DNA of 64,000 nucleotides from Corynebacterium bovis DSM 20582 = CIP 54.80 (GCF_030408615.1 NZ_CP047187.1:2232001-2296000), one strand, 5' to 3'. Positions 25,021 to 34,680 are shown, numbered from the stretch's first letter. The notes: generated by a model not told the origin, from the letters alone. Numbers and translations: made by a program.

Positions 25021-25452
25021 CTACCGGGTCATCTTCTCCGCGGCGGTCGGGTCACAGTCGTGCACGAGGTTGAGGCACCGGATGTACTCGTCCTCCTCGC
25101 CGATCGCGCGGGCGACGGCGGAGAGCATCATGATCGCGCGGAGGACCCCCTGGTTCGGCTCATGGTCCCACGGCACGGGGCCGGTGCCCCGCCAGCCGTT
25201 CGCGCGGAGCGCGTCGAGCCCCCGGTGGTAGCCCGTGCGCGCGCAGGCGTAGGCCACGACCGTGTCCCCGGCGGCCAGGTGGGAGGCGGCGAGGGCCGCC
25301 CACACGCCGGAGTCCTTCGGGTCCTTCACCGCCAGGGCGTTGAGCCCGGCGATGTCCTCGGTCCCCGTGACCGCCGTGGTGAGCTCCCGGGGGAGCCGCA
25401 CCTCCGGCTGCTCGGACCCGAACAGGTCCCGTCCGGTGCGGATGTGTTCCAT
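25021..25452 (-). CDS. DUF3151 protein
   Basis: 143 aa, cytosolic. Actinobacterial DUF3151 proteins are usually encoded right next to class II fructose-bisphosphate aldolase, as this is (62 bp downstream of fba). The family features ALAVKDPKDSGVWAALAASH and GYHRGLDALRANGWRGTGPV are intact. Biochemical role unknown; the genome context suggests a link with central carbon metabolism. Confidence 0.88.
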   Translation of the reverse strand: MEHIRTGRDLFGSEQPEVRLPRELTTAVTGTEDIAGLNALAVKDPKDSGVWAALAASHLAAGDTVVAYACARTGYHRGLDALRANGWRGTGPVPWDHEPNQGVLRAIMMLSAVARAIGEEDEYIRCLNLVHDCDPTAAEKMTR

Positions 25453-25514
25453 CGTGCCTCCTGTGCTCGCTGCGTCGCGGCTGTCCCCGCCGCCGGGGTC
25501 GTCGGGACCGGCCG

Positions 25515-26546
25515 TCAGGACAGCGAGGTCCCGGCGGAGTGGAGGTCGCGGCAGGCCTCGACCACGCGCTCGGCCATCGCGGCCTCCGCCTTCTTCATGT
25601 ACGAGCGCGGATCGTACACCTTCTTGTTGCCGACCTCGCCGTCGATCTTGAGCACACCGTCGTAGTTCTGGAACATGTGCGTCACGATCGGGCGGGTGAA
25701 GGCGTACTGGGTGTCCGTGTCCACGTTCATCTTCACGACGCCGTAACCCAGCGCCTCCTCGATCTTCTCCTTCTCGGAGCCGGAGCCGCCGTGGAAGACG
25801 AAGTCGAAGGGCCGCGAGCCCGCGTCGAGACCGAGCTTCTCCGTCGCGACCTTCTGGCCCATCTCCAGGACCTCGGGGCGGAGCTTGACGTTGCCCGGCT
25901 TGTACACGCCGTGGACGTTGCCGAACGTCGCCGCAAGGAGGTACCGGCCATTCTCGCCGGTGCCGAGGGCGTCGACGGTCTTCGCGAAGTCCTCGTCGGT
26001 CGTGTACAGGTTGTCACCCGCCTTCGCCTCGACGCCGTCCTCCTCGCCGCCGACGACACCGATCTCGACCTCGAGGATGATCTGCGCGTCACGGCACGCG
26101 GGGAGCAGGCCCTTGGCGATCTCCAGGTTCTCGTCGATCGGGATGGCCGAGCCGTCCCACATGTGGGACTGGAACAGCGGGATCTCGCCGGCCTCGACAC
26201 GCTTCCGGGAGATCTCCAGCAGCGGCCGGACGTAGGTGTCCAGCTTCTCCTTCTGGCAGTGGTCCGTGTGCAGGGCGACGTTCACCCCGTAGTGCTTCGC
26301 CGCCTGGTGCGCGAACGCGGCGAGGGCCTCCGCGCCGGCGACCATGTTCTTCACCGCGAGGCCGGAGCCGAACTCCGCGCCACCGGTCGAGAACTGGATG
26401 ATGCCGTCCGACTCGACGTCCGCGAAGCCCTTCAGCGCGGCGTTGATCGTCTCCGAGGACGTGCAGTTGATGGCCGGATAGGCGTAGCCGTTCTCCTTCG
26501 CCTTGTCCAGCATGTCCTGGTAGACGGCGGGGGTTGCGATGGGCAT
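25515..26546 (-). CDS. fba: Class II fructose-bisphosphate aldolase
   Basis: 343 aa, standard for the family. A zinc enzyme of glycolysis and gluconeogenesis that splits fructose-1,6-bisphosphate. Zinc and active-site residues are visible in ALHTDHCQKEK (His93, Asp95, His96), in EVEIGVVGGEEDG and in FVFHGGSGS. ATG 26546 is preceded by GGAGGATG on the minus strand. DUF3151 follows. A -10 element is proposed about 95 nt upstream. Confidence 0.98.
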   Translation of the reverse strand: MPIATPAVYQDMLDKAKENGYAYPAINCTSSETINAALKGFADVESDGIIQFSTGGAEFGSGLAVKNMVAGAEALAAFAHQAAKHYGVNVALHTDHCQKEKLDTYVRPLLEISRKRVEAGEIPLFQSHMWDGSAIPIDENLEIAKGLLPACRDAQIILEVEIGVVGGEEDGVEAKAGDNLYTTDEDFAKTVDALGTGENGRYLLAATFGNVHGVYKPGNVKLRPEVLEMGQKVATEKLGLDAGSRPFDFVFHGGSGSEKEKIEEALGYGVVKMNVDTDTQYAFTRPIVTHMFQNYDGVLKIDGEVGNKKVYDPRSYMKKAEAAMAERVVEACRDLHSAGTSLS

Positions 26547-26640
26547 GGGGTCATCCTCCGTAGCTGTAGGCGAGAGCTGTTCGGGAGCTCGTGGCTTCTC
26601 TGCGCACGCCGAACGGACCGGCGGCTGCGCGACACCCCCG

Positions 26641-26646
26641 ATTATG
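26641..26646 (-). promoter_or_regulatory. Candidate -10 of fba
   Basis: CATAAT on the minus strand in an otherwise very GC-rich 306-bp gap (26547-26852). No clear -35 is visible. The rest of the gap holds GC-rich dyads such as CCACCCC/GGGGTGG near 26690-26725. Confidence 0.45.
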
Positions 26647-26852
26647 CCTGCAGCACGCCCGCGACGTCGCGAAACACCCCCGTCAGGGCGGCTTCAGCAC
26701 CCCTCCCCCCGTGGGGGTGGCCTATCAGCAGGGGCCGCGTCGCCCTATCGGTGACCGGCACTCCCCCGGCACACCGGGCGCGCCGCGGAGGGGTCCGTCG
26801 TCCCCCTCCTCCCCGGCAGCCACCCGCCGCACCCCGGCGGCGGCCCGGCGGC

Positions 26853-28028
26853 TCACCGGGTGCGGGCGTCGTCCTCCGCCGCCGCGACCTGCGCGGCAGC
26901 CTCCATGAGCATCCACCCCGACAACTGCACCGACAGGTCCCGCTCGGCGATGTCCGAGGACCCCACCGCCCCCGCGATCGTCGCCCCGACGAGACCGCCC
27001 GACTGCGGCAGCACCGCGTCCGCGGTCCAGTCCGACGGGAACACCGGCAGGCCGTCGACCTCCAGCCGGTGCATCCACACCGACCCGGCCGACGCCGTGA
27101 CAAGCTGCCCCGCCAACCGCCGGGTCTCCCGCGTGCTGCGGTCCTCCCCGGGCAGCGCGACCGCCGCGAGCGCGAGGTACCGGGCGAGGATCCCCTTGAA
27201 CAGGCCCCCGTCGCCGCCGCCGGTCCGCCAGTCGATGACGTTGTCCCGCGTCGCCATCGACCGCGCGACCGCCCGGACCAGGCCCTGCGCCCGGGTGATG
27301 TACTCCACCCCCACCGGGGACACCTCGTCCGGCCCGACCCCGGCCTCCTCCCGCATCGCGCGGGCGATCTCCACGCACGCCCCGATCATCACGCCCTGGC
27401 AGTACGGGTGCACGGCCGTCTCCTGCTCCGGGCCGTGCATCCGCATCCGCAGGCCGTCCAGGACGAGCCCGTCGTCGTTGATGAGCGTCTCGAACACCCA
27501 GTCCGTCAGCCGCCGGGCGACGTCGAGCCGCCCGGTCCGCGCGGCGAGGATCGCCGCCGGGCCGTTCGTCGGCACGTTGTAGAACGTCTCGTTGCTGCGC
27601 CACGGCAGGACGCCCGTGAGCGGGTCGATGCCGTCGAGGATGTTCTCCTCGAGCGCGTCGCGGTAGCGGACGGTCCCGTACTTCCGCAGGTTCTCCGTCC
27701 GCTCCAGGGCGAGGGCCAGCCACGCCTTGTCGTCGTAGTAGTTGTTCGCCGTGAGGCGGCCGAAGTTCCGCAGGCGCATCCCGCGGATCGTCCGGCGGAT
27801 CTGGCCCAGGCGCAGGCGGGTGGAGCGGCGCTGCGCGGCGTCGACCTGACAGTCGATGTAGTGCGCCTGCCACCAGTAGTGCCAGCGGAAGAAGATCTTG
27901 TCCCGGGAGGTCGGCGGCCACGCGATGACGGCGAGGTTCGTCCTGGGAATCCCCCACAGCCGGGCAGCGTGACGCTCGGCCACCGCCTGCTCGGCGAGGT
28001 CAGCTCTGTGGTCCCATCGTTCCTGCAC
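26853..28028 (-). CDS. Glycoside hydrolase family 76-like protein (alpha-1,6-mannanase type)
   Basis: 391 aa. The alpha/alpha-toroid pattern of GH76 is suggested by NNYYDDKAWLALALERTENL, where neighbouring Asp residues are catalytic in family members, and by DPLTGVLPWRSNETFYNVPTN-like spacing and GGDGGLFKGILARYL. There is no signal peptide, so if active it works inside the cell, perhaps on mannan-type lipoglycan or an oligosaccharide. The second Asp of the usual DD motif is present. Start GTG 28028 is the longest plausible one. The same gene is found between fba and the TrmH/pyrE cluster in other corynebacteria. Confidence 0.7.
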   Translation of the reverse strand: MQERWDHRADLAEQAVAERHAARLWGIPRTNLAVIAWPPTSRDKIFFRWHYWWQAHYIDCQVDAAQRRSTRLRLGQIRRTIRGMRLRNFGRLTANNYYDDKAWLALALERTENLRKYGTVRYRDALEENILDGIDPLTGVLPWRSNETFYNVPTNGPAAILAARTGRLDVARRLTDWVFETLINDDGLVLDGLRMRMHGPEQETAVHPYCQGVMIGACVEIARAMREEAGVGPDEVSPVGVEYITRAQGLVRAVARSMATRDNVIDWRTGGGDGGLFKGILARYLALAAVALPGEDRSTRETRRLAGQLVTASAGSVWMHRLEVDGLPVFPSDWTADAVLPQSGGLVGATIAGAVGSSDIAERDLSVQLSGWMLMEAAAQVAAAEDDARTR

Positions 28029-28126
28029 GTCACCTATCGTGCCTGAAAAACTCCGGGAACTCCATCTCCCCCCGACGGTGGGGCTGCACGGCGGTCACCG
28101 GGGGTGTCACCACGCCGCGCGGCGTC

Positions 28127-28174
28127 GGTCCCGGGGCCGGTCCCGGGGTCGGTCCCGGGGTCGGTCCCGACGGC
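28127..28174. repeat. 12-bp tandem repeat
   Basis: Four units of GGTCCCGGGGTC (the last degenerate) in the 170-bp gap between the GH76-like and TrmH genes. Confidence 0.75.
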
Positions 28175-28198
28175 GCGCCCCGGCGGTCGCACAGCCCG

Positions 28199-28942
28199 TC
28201 ACCACGCCGCGCGGAGGTCCGCGTGCCGCCGGACCCACGCGTGCATGGCGATCCCGGCGGCGACCCCCGCGTTGACCGAACGCGTCGAGCCGAACTGGGC
28301 GATGGACACCGTCAGCGCCGCGCCGTCGCGGGCCGCCTCCGTGACCCCGGGCCCCTCCTGGCCGAAGAGGAGCAGGCAGCGCTCCGGCAGGTCCGTCGTC
28401 TCGAGGGGCACGCTGCCCGGGGTGTTGTCCACGGCGACGACCGTCAGCCCGTGCGCGCGGGCGAACTCCAGCACCCCGGCGACGTCCGCGTGGTGCCGGA
28501 GGTGCTGGTAGCGGTCGGTCACCATCGCCCCCCGCCGGTTCCAGCGGCGACGCCCGACGATGTGCACCGTGTCGACCGCGAAGGCGTTCGCCGTGCGGAC
28601 GACGGTGCCGATGTTCGCGTCGTTGCCGAAGTTCTCGATCGCCACGTGCAGCGGGTGGCGGCGCGCGTCGATGTCCCGCACGATCGCCTCGCGCGTCCAG
28701 TAGCGGTAGGCGTCCACGACGTTGCGCCGGTCGCCCTCGGCGAGGAGCTGCGGGTCCCAGCGGTCGCCGGTCGGTTCCGGCTCGCCGGGGTGCTCCTCCG
28801 CCCAGGGGCCGACGCCCACCGGGTGCGGGTGCCATTCGGTGGGGCCGGGGGCCTCGCCGCCGGTGGCGGGGTCGGGGTCGGGGCCGGTCAGCGGGCCGCC
28901 GGGGGCGGGGTCGGGCGTGCGCTGCGGGTCCTCCCCGCTCAC
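28199..28942 (-). CDS. TrmH/SpoU-family RNA 2'-O-methyltransferase
   Basis: 247 aa. The SPOUT knot is recognisable: NFGNDANIGTVVRTANAF (motif 1), LLLFGQEGPGV (motif 2) and SIAQFGSTRSVNAGVAAGIA (motif 3), which bind S-adenosylmethionine. It methylates a ribose in tRNA or rRNA; the target cannot be told. GTG 28942 overlaps the stop of the lysoplasmalogenase gene by 4 nt, so it is the last gene of the pyrE operon. The first 50 residues are a Pro/Gly/Asp-rich extension. Confidence 0.9.
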   Translation of the reverse strand: MSGEDPQRTPDPAPGGPLTGPDPDPATGGEAPGPTEWHPHPVGVGPWAEEHPGEPEPTGDRWDPQLLAEGDRRNVVDAYRYWTREAIVRDIDARRHPLHVAIENFGNDANIGTVVRTANAFAVDTVHIVGRRRWNRRGAMVTDRYQHLRHHADVAGVLEFARAHGLTVVAVDNTPGSVPLETTDLPERCLLLFGQEGPGVTEAARDGAALTVSIAQFGSTRSVNAGVAAGIAMHAWVRRHADLRAAW

Positions 28943-29808
28943 TCGGTCTCCCCGTCGACGAGGAGCATCTGGGCGACGACGTACGTCGCCATGACGGTGC
29001 CGTCGAGGAGGCGGTCGACGGCGTCGACCCCCCGGGACCCCCGTGCCCCCGACCCGGCGGAGGACCCCACCCGGTGCAGGGCGAGCCGGGCCAGGATGAG
29101 CCCGTCCGAGACGATGAACAGCACCCCACCGGGCGCGAGGCCCCGCGACGGGTCGGTCGGCCGGCCGGTCGCCGGGGCGCCGCCCGAGCCGCGGCGCAGC
29201 GTCGGGTCGGCCGCGAGGGCGGAGGTCACCGCGAGCGCCGCGCCGTACCCGGCGACGGCCGGCAACGCGGACGGGGCGGCGACCGCCGCGAGGCCCACCC
29301 CGGCGAGCCACACCGGCAGCCGCCGGACGACCGCGCCCCGGGTGAGGTGCGCGCCCCGCCGGCGGAGCACCGCGATGTGCGCCGCCTGGGCGGCGGTGAA
29401 CGCCGCCGCCCCGCCGCTGAGCGTCCGGGCGCGTTCGCGCGTGTCCGCCGCACGGGACCCCGGGCCCATGAGCACGACGTCCCCGGCCCACGCGCCGGCG
29501 AGTCCGGCGGTGACGAGGGCGACGTCCACGCCCGTCGTCCGGGAGGTGACGTCGGACCCCGTGACGGCCCGCCCCGCGCCGCGCACGACCGCCCGGTGCA
29601 GCACCCCCGCCGCGAGCAGCGGCATGAGCAGCGGTTTCACGGTGCGGGTCGTGCGGTCGGAGCGGGCGAGGGCCGCGCCGACGGACGCCGCCCCCGCCGC
29701 GAGGTACGCCACGCGGGCCGGGTGGCGGCGGGTCACGGCGCGGCGGAGGGCACCGACGCCCTCGGCCGCGCGGCCGGTGAGGATCCTCCTGCGGCTCACC
29801 GCGGTCAC
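28939..29808 (-). CDS. YhhN-family lysoplasmalogenase-like membrane protein
   Basis: 289 aa with about seven to eight membrane spans. YhhN signatures are KPLLMPLLAAG, the AGDVVLMG motif, FIVSDGLILARLAL and the closing YVVAQMLLV. Enzymes of this family hydrolyse lysoplasmalogens; in bacteria the natural substrate is uncertain. It overlaps pyrE upstream and the TrmH gene downstream by 4 nt each, so the three are translationally coupled. Gly/Ser/Arg-rich loops lengthen it. Confidence 0.82.
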   Translation of the reverse strand: MTAVSRRRILTGRAAEGVGALRRAVTRRHPARVAYLAAGAASVGAALARSDRTTRTVKPLLMPLLAAGVLHRAVVRGAGRAVTGSDVTSRTTGVDVALVTAGLAGAWAGDVVLMGPGSRAADTRERARTLSGGAAAFTAAQAAHIAVLRRRGAHLTRGAVVRRLPVWLAGVGLAAVAAPSALPAVAGYGAALAVTSALAADPTLRRGSGGAPATGRPTDPSRGLAPGGVLFIVSDGLILARLALHRVGSSAGSGARGSRGVDAVDRLLDGTVMATYVVAQMLLVDGETE

Positions 29809-30452
29809 TCCAGGCCGAGGTCGGCGAGGCCGAGCAGCGGACGGTACTCCAGGCCCTCGGCCTCGATGACGTCCCGGGCCCCGGTCTCCCGGTCGACGAC
29901 GGTCGCGACGCCGACGACCTCGGCCCCGGCCTCCCGGGCGGCGGCGACGGCGGTGAGCGGCGAGTTGCCGGTCGTCGTCGTGTCCTCGACGACGAGCACC
30001 CGGCGGCCGGCGATGTCCGGGCCCTCGATGCGGCGCTGCATCCCGTGCTTCTTCGCCTCCTTGCGGACGACGAAGGCGTCGACCCCGTCGCCGGCGTGCA
30101 TGACCGCGGTGGCGACCGGGTCCGCGCCGAGGGTGAGGCCGCCGACGTTCGTGTAGTCCCAGTCCGCCGTGAGCTGGCGGAGCAGCGCGCCGATGAGCGG
30201 GGAGGCCTCGCGGTGGAGGGTCGCCCGGCGGAGGTCGACGTAGTAGTCCGCCTCCTTGCCCGAGGAGAGGGTCACCCGGCCGTGGACGACGGCGAGGTCC
30301 CGGACGAGCTCGGCGAGCCGGGCCTTCCGCTCGGCGTCGACCTCCGGGACGGGGGTCGACGCGGTGCCTGACGGGGTGGCCGACGTGGTCGCCGTCCCGG
30401 CGGTCCCGGCGGTGGTCTCGGTGTCGGTCTCCCGGCCGTTCGCTGCGCTCAC
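29805..30452 (-). CDS. pyrE: Orotate phosphoribosyltransferase
   Basis: 215 aa (usual about 180-185); the first 35 residues are a Thr/Ala/Ser-rich extension. It makes orotidine-5'-phosphate from orotate and PRPP in pyrimidine synthesis. The PRPP loop is VLVVEDTTTTGNS; VVRKEAKKHG holds the catalytic lysine region, and ADYYVDLRRATLH is also family-specific. GTG 30452 has GGAAGGGA 6 nt upstream. First gene of the pyrE-YhhN-TrmH operon. Confidence 0.95.
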   Translation of the reverse strand: MSAANGRETDTETTAGTAGTATTSATPSGTASTPVPEVDAERKARLAELVRDLAVVHGRVTLSSGKEADYYVDLRRATLHREASPLIGALLRQLTADWDYTNVGGLTLGADPVATAVMHAGDGVDAFVVRKEAKKHGMQRRIEGPDIAGRRVLVVEDTTTTGNSPLTAVAAAREAGAEVVGVATVVDRETGARDVIEAEGLEYRPLLGLADLGLE

Positions 30453-30636
30453 TGGTGTTCCCTTCCGACGGTGCCGTCGCCGGCCGGCGGGTCGTCGACG
30501 GCCGGGCGGCGCAGGTGTCTGCTGGTGTCTTCTGTTGTCCGTGCGGTGGGCGGTGCCGGGCCGCAGCGTCGGCGGCGGGCGGCCGCCGTCCACGATGGTA
30601 CCGGCGCGGGGCCCGCCCGTCCCGGCGTGGGCGGGG

Positions 30637-32805
30637 TCAGGGCCGGTGGGGTCCGCCGCGGCCGTCCCGGCCCCGGACCGTCCCGGGGTCGACGATCTCC
30701 GCCTCGACGATCTCGGCGTCGAGGACACCGTCGGGGTCCTCCCCGTCCCGGCCGCTCCCCGGCCCGTGCGGGCCGTCGCCCGCCCAGTGGCGGCCGGCGG
30801 GGGCGCGGTGCCGGCCGCCCCGGGCGCCCGTGCCGGGGGTGGCGTCGGTGTCGGTGTCGTCGGCGTCGGTGCTGGTGGCGGTGCCGGTGCGGGCGCCGGA
30901 ACGGGTGCCGGTGCCGTGACCGTCGAGGCTGCCGTCGTCGTCGAAGATCGTCGCCCCGTGGCCGCGGTCGGTGCGGATGACGCGCGGGCTCGTCGTCGGC
31001 ACCCGGATGTGGTCCGGGTCCTCGCCGAGGAGCGGGAGGTCGCCCTCGCCGGCGAGCGGGTCGCCCGGTGGGCGGTCGTCGATGCCGGCGGTGTCGCCGA
31101 CGCGGCGGGCCCCGTCGCGGCGGGGCAGGTCCACCGGCTCCGCCGAGCGGGTGATGTACGGGCGCTCCCGCGCGGACGTCGCGTCGGCGGCGTCGCCGGC
31201 CGTGGCGCCGGCCACGTCGTCGCCGCCCGTGCCGTAGGCCGTGGTGACGTCGTCGCCGTATCCCGTGGTGCCGTGTCCCGTGGTGCCGTCGGCGTCGTCG
31301 CCGGCCGTGCCGGACGCACCGTCGGCGGGGCCGGCCGTGGCACGGTCATGCGGCCCGCGGGCGTCGGGGACCGCGCGCAGGTGGCCGCGCACCCCGGTGG
31401 CGGTCCCGGCCCCGCTGTCCGCGCCGGCGGTACCCCCGGTCCCGCCGGTGTCCCCGGCGTCGGACCGCCCGGCCGGACCGTCCTCCCCGGGGCCCCGCGT
31501 CTCCACGTGGACGCCGTCGCCGTCGAGCGCGGTCGTCGGGTCCGCGTGCAGCATGTCCAGCGGCACGCTCGTCACCCACGGGGGCAGCACGCGCGCGGCG
31601 TCGGCGAGGAGGATCACACGGTCGATGACGTCCGCCCACACGGCGACGTCGAGGCGCGGGCGGAGGCGGACGAGCGCCCAGTCGTCGGCGAGGGCGACGT
31701 CCGCGGCGATGTCCTCCACCGCGCGCAGGGCGGCGTCCGCCCGGGTGTCGAGCATCCGGTCGAGGGCCCGCAGGTCCGTCGCGTACAGCGTGAACGGCGG
31801 CCGGTCGAACTCCGCGCCGTGCCGCATCCCCGCGGGCATCCCCGCGTGGCGGGTGGCGTGGACGCTCACCGGCGAGCCCTCGTCCCGGCGCACGGCGACG
31901 ACGGTCACCCCGCCGACGTCGGCGACGTGCGCCGGGTGGCCCCCGACGACACCGGAGACGACGTCGCGCGCGACCGGGGCGCGCCCCTGGTCGGCGAGGG
32001 TGTCGATGACGCTCGCCGGCCACTCCCCCGGCAGGTCGGCGTCCTCCCGGGTGTACTCGAAGCCGTGCTGCTGCGCCCAGTGCCGGCGCTGCCGGCGTCC
32101 CGGGGACGACGACCCGGCGTCGACGACGGGCACGGCCGCACCGTCGACGATCCCCGAGGTCGCGGAGGCGGCCGAGGGAGACCCGGCGGATGCGGTGGAG
32201 GCGGCCGAGGGAGCGGAGGGAGCAGGGGCAGCGGAGCCGGTCGGGCCGGCGGCGGCCGGGGTCCCGGGGGTCCCGGCGCTCACGGGGCTCGCCGAGGCGG
32301 GGACGGCCGACGCCCCCGCCGGCCCGTCGCCGTGACCGGCCGCGTCCCGGGGGGCGTCCCAGGTCAGGTCCCGGGGGTCGTCGCGGGTCGCGTCCCGGGT
32401 CAGGTCCCGGGGATCGTCCCAGGTCAGGTCACCGGTCGTGTCGCGGGCGGGCTCCGCGGTGGCCCACCGGGGGGAGTCCCCGGTGCGGTCCGCGGGGGTC
32501 GCCCCAGTCCCGGGTCCGACGCCGCCCGCACCGCCGCCCGACCACGTCCCCAACCACTCGTCGTCGATGTCCCACGCCGCGGCGTCCCGCGCGGCGCCGC
32601 CACCCACCGCCGGGGCGTCCCCGCCGGTGGGGGTGTCCGGCGACGGACGGGTGGCGTCGTCGTCCCCCTCCCGCACGACCTCACCGCGGGTGACCGGACG
32701 GGCGGGACGCTGCGGGACCTGCACCTGCGACGACCGCCGGAAGAGCAGCACGGCGGCGAGGAGGAGGACAAGGCCCAGAACCAGGGCGAGAAGGGCGGTA
32801 AACAT
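30637..32805 (-). CDS. Membrane-anchored protein with long low-complexity regions
   Basis: 722 aa, unknown family. Residues 2-22 (FTALLALVLGLVLLLAAVLLF) form an N-terminal membrane anchor. A disordered Pro/Asp/Ala/Thr linker follows to about residue 215, including repeated DLTWD and DPRDLTRD-type segments. A folded domain lies at about 225-420, from RRHWAQQHGFEYTREDADLP to VLLADAARVLPPWV. A second disordered, Gly/Thr/Asp-rich stretch follows to the end. ATG 32805 is preferred because it opens the anchor; earlier starts run into gcvH. Similar large anchored proteins flank pyrE in corynebacteria. Function unknown. Confidence 0.65.
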   Translation of the reverse strand: MFTALLALVLGLVLLLAAVLLFRRSSQVQVPQRPARPVTRGEVVREGDDDATRPSPDTPTGGDAPAVGGGAARDAAAWDIDDEWLGTWSGGGAGGVGPGTGATPADRTGDSPRWATAEPARDTTGDLTWDDPRDLTRDATRDDPRDLTWDAPRDAAGHGDGPAGASAVPASASPVSAGTPGTPAAAGPTGSAAPAPSAPSAASTASAGSPSAASATSGIVDGAAVPVVDAGSSSPGRRQRRHWAQQHGFEYTREDADLPGEWPASVIDTLADQGRAPVARDVVSGVVGGHPAHVADVGGVTVVAVRRDEGSPVSVHATRHAGMPAGMRHGAEFDRPPFTLYATDLRALDRMLDTRADAALRAVEDIAADVALADDWALVRLRPRLDVAVWADVIDRVILLADAARVLPPWVTSVPLDMLHADPTTALDGDGVHVETRGPGEDGPAGRSDAGDTGGTGGTAGADSGAGTATGVRGHLRAVPDARGPHDRATAGPADGASGTAGDDADGTTGHGTTGYGDDVTTAYGTGGDDVAGATAGDAADATSARERPYITRSAEPVDLPRRDGARRVGDTAGIDDRPPGDPLAGEGDLPLLGEDPDHIRVPTTSPRVIRTDRGHGATIFDDDGSLDGHGTGTRSGARTGTATSTDADDTDTDATPGTGARGGRHRAPAGRHWAGDGPHGPGSGRDGEDPDGVLDAEIVEAEIVDPGTVRGRDGRGGPHRP

Positions 32806-32854
32806 CAGTCGACAGCTTAACCGACGCCCCGGACAGTGCCCGGGAGGTCGACCG

Positions 32855-33238
32855 TCAGTTGTTCGCGGCCGCGTAGGCCTCGTGGTCCATGAGGTCACCC
32901 GCGGCGGTGACCTTCACCTCGTAGAGCCAGCCGGCGCCGTACGGGTCGTCGTTGATGATCCCCGCGTTGTCCTCCAGGTCGCCGTTGACCGCGGTGACCT
33001 CCCCGGAGACCGGGGCGTAGATGTCGGACACGGACTTCGTGGACTCGACCTCGCCGTAGGCCTCACCGGCCTCGATCTCGGTGCCGACCTCGGGGAGCTC
33101 GACGAAGACGATCTCGCCCAGGGCCTCGGCGGCGATGTGGGTGATGCCCACGCGCACGGTCGCGCCCTCGGTGACGTCGGTGGTGTTCACCCACTCGTGC
33201 TCCTCGGAGTACAGGTGGTCGGTCGGCAGTGCGGTCAT
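32855..33238 (-). CDS. gcvH: Glycine cleavage system H protein
   Basis: 127 aa, the lipoyl carrier that shuttles the aminomethyl group between GcvP, GcvT and lipoamide dehydrogenase. The lipoylation site is Lys68 in VESTKSVSD. YSEEHEWV at the N-terminus and the end YEVKVT also match the family. GGAGATCC lies upstream of ATG 33238. It is the third gene of gcvP-gcvT-gcvH, 149 bp after gcvT. Confidence 0.97.
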   Translation of the reverse strand: MTALPTDHLYSEEHEWVNTTDVTEGATVRVGITHIAAEALGEIVFVELPEVGTEIEAGEAYGEVESTKSVSDIYAPVSGEVTAVNGDLEDNAGIINDDPYGAGWLYEVKVTAAGDLMDHEAYAAANN

Positions 33239-33387
33239 CGGTGGATCTCCTTCGTCGTCTCGGCACGGTGTGCCCTCGTGACAGTCATTACATCAGGTGG
33301 GACGGGCGGTGTCGCCGCGGCCGCCCCGGCCCGGGGGGGTCGGTGGTCCCGCGGGGCCCGGGCGTCGACGCCCCCGCGGGTGCGGGG

Positions 33388-34563
33388 TCAGCGCCCCCGC
33401 GAGTAGAACGGCAGCGCGGTGACCGTGAACGGCAGGCGGCGGCCGCGGACGTCGACCTCGACGCCCGTGCCCTCGGCCGCGGCGCCGCCCTCGGCGGCGG
33501 CCTCCGAGGACACGTACGCCATCGCGACCGGGTGGCCGAGCGTCGGCGACAGCGCGCCGGAGGTCACCGTGCCGAGCTTCTCGTCCGTGCCGGCGACGTA
33601 GACGTCGTAGCCCTCCCGGGCCGCGCGCCGCCCCTCACCGGTGAGGCCGATGAGCCGCTGCCGGGTGCCCTGCTCCTTCGCGGCGACGATCGCGTCCCGG
33701 CCGACGAACTCCTCCTTCGACGACGTCGCGGCGAGCACGCCGAGACCCGCGTCGACGGGGGTGAGGTCGAGCGACAGCTCGTGGCCGTACAGTGGCATCC
33801 CCGCCTCGAGGCGCAGCGTGTCCCGGGAGGCGAGGCCGCACGGGAGGACGTCGAAGCGCTCCCCGGCGGCGAGGGCGGCCTCCCACACGTCGGCGGCCCC
33901 CGGGTTCGCGACGAAGATCTCGAAGCCGTCCTCGCCGGTGTACCCGGTGCGCGCGACGACGGCGTCGTGCCCGGCGACCCGGCCCCGGAAGGCCGCGTAG
34001 TAGCCGAGGCCCTCGACCGCCGCGTCGACGGTCCGCCCCGCGCCGGAGGCCTCGGGCGCGTCGGTGACCTCGGCGACGATCTCCCGCATGACCGCGGCGG
34101 CGTCCGGGCCCTGCACGGCGATGAGCGCCGTGTCCGCGGACTCGTCGGCGACGGTGACGTCGAAGCCCGCGGCGCGCTCGGCGAGGGCGGCGGCGACCGT
34201 CGGCGCGTTGCCGGCGTTCGGGATGACGAGGAACTCGTTCTCGGCGAGGTGGTAGGTGATGAGGTCGTCGATGATGCCGCCGTCCTCCGTGCAGATCATC
34301 GAGTACTTCGCCTTGCCGACCTTCACGGCGGACAGCCGGGAGATGAGGGCGTGGTCGAGGAACGCGGCGGCCTCCGGGCCGGTCACGCGGACCTCGCCCA
34401 TGTGGGAGAGGTCGAAGACGCCGACGCGCTCACGGACGGCGCGGTGCTCGTCGAGCTCGTTGTTGTACTTCAGCGGCATGTCCCAGCCGCCGAAGTCGGT
34501 GAAGCGGGCACCGAGTGCCTCGTGGACGGGGTGGAGGGCGGTCCGGCGGGGGGTTCCGGTCAT
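33388..34563 (-). CDS. gcvT: Glycine cleavage system T protein (aminomethyltransferase)
   Basis: 391 aa. It transfers the one-carbon unit to tetrahydrofolate and releases ammonia. Family signatures are FTDFGGWDMPLKY, FDLSHMGEVRVTGP, YSMICTEDGGIIDDL and the C-terminal RDTLRLEAGMPLYGHEL. ATG 34563 has AAGGAG upstream. It lies 117 bp after gcvP; that gap is filled by a short GC-rich repeat. Confidence 0.97.
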   Translation of the reverse strand: MTGTPRRTALHPVHEALGARFTDFGGWDMPLKYNNELDEHRAVRERVGVFDLSHMGEVRVTGPEAAAFLDHALISRLSAVKVGKAKYSMICTEDGGIIDDLITYHLAENEFLVIPNAGNAPTVAAALAERAAGFDVTVADESADTALIAVQGPDAAAVMREIVAEVTDAPEASGAGRTVDAAVEGLGYYAAFRGRVAGHDAVVARTGYTGEDGFEIFVANPGAADVWEAALAAGERFDVLPCGLASRDTLRLEAGMPLYGHELSLDLTPVDAGLGVLAATSSKEEFVGRDAIVAAKEQGTRQRLIGLTGEGRRAAREGYDVYVAGTDEKLGTVTSGALSPTLGHPVAMAYVSSEAAAEGGAAAEGTGVEVDVRGRRLPFTVTALPFYSRGR

Positions 34564-34581
34564 GGTCGGGCTCCTTCGTTC

Positions 34582-34680
34582 GGGGTGGTGCGGGTCGCGC
34601 GGGATCGGGGTCGCGCGGGATCGGGGTGGTGCGGGTCGCGCGGATTCGGGCGGGATCGGGCGGGGCGGATTCGGGCGGGG
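34582..34680. repeat. Imperfect GC-rich repeat between gcvP and gcvT
   Basis: Units like GGGTCGCGCGGGATCGG recur about five times with variation. It could form RNA hairpins that tune gcvT relative to gcvP, but no specific structure stands out. A comparable GGGTCGCGCGG-type repeat is seen at about 41485-41565. Confidence 0.5.
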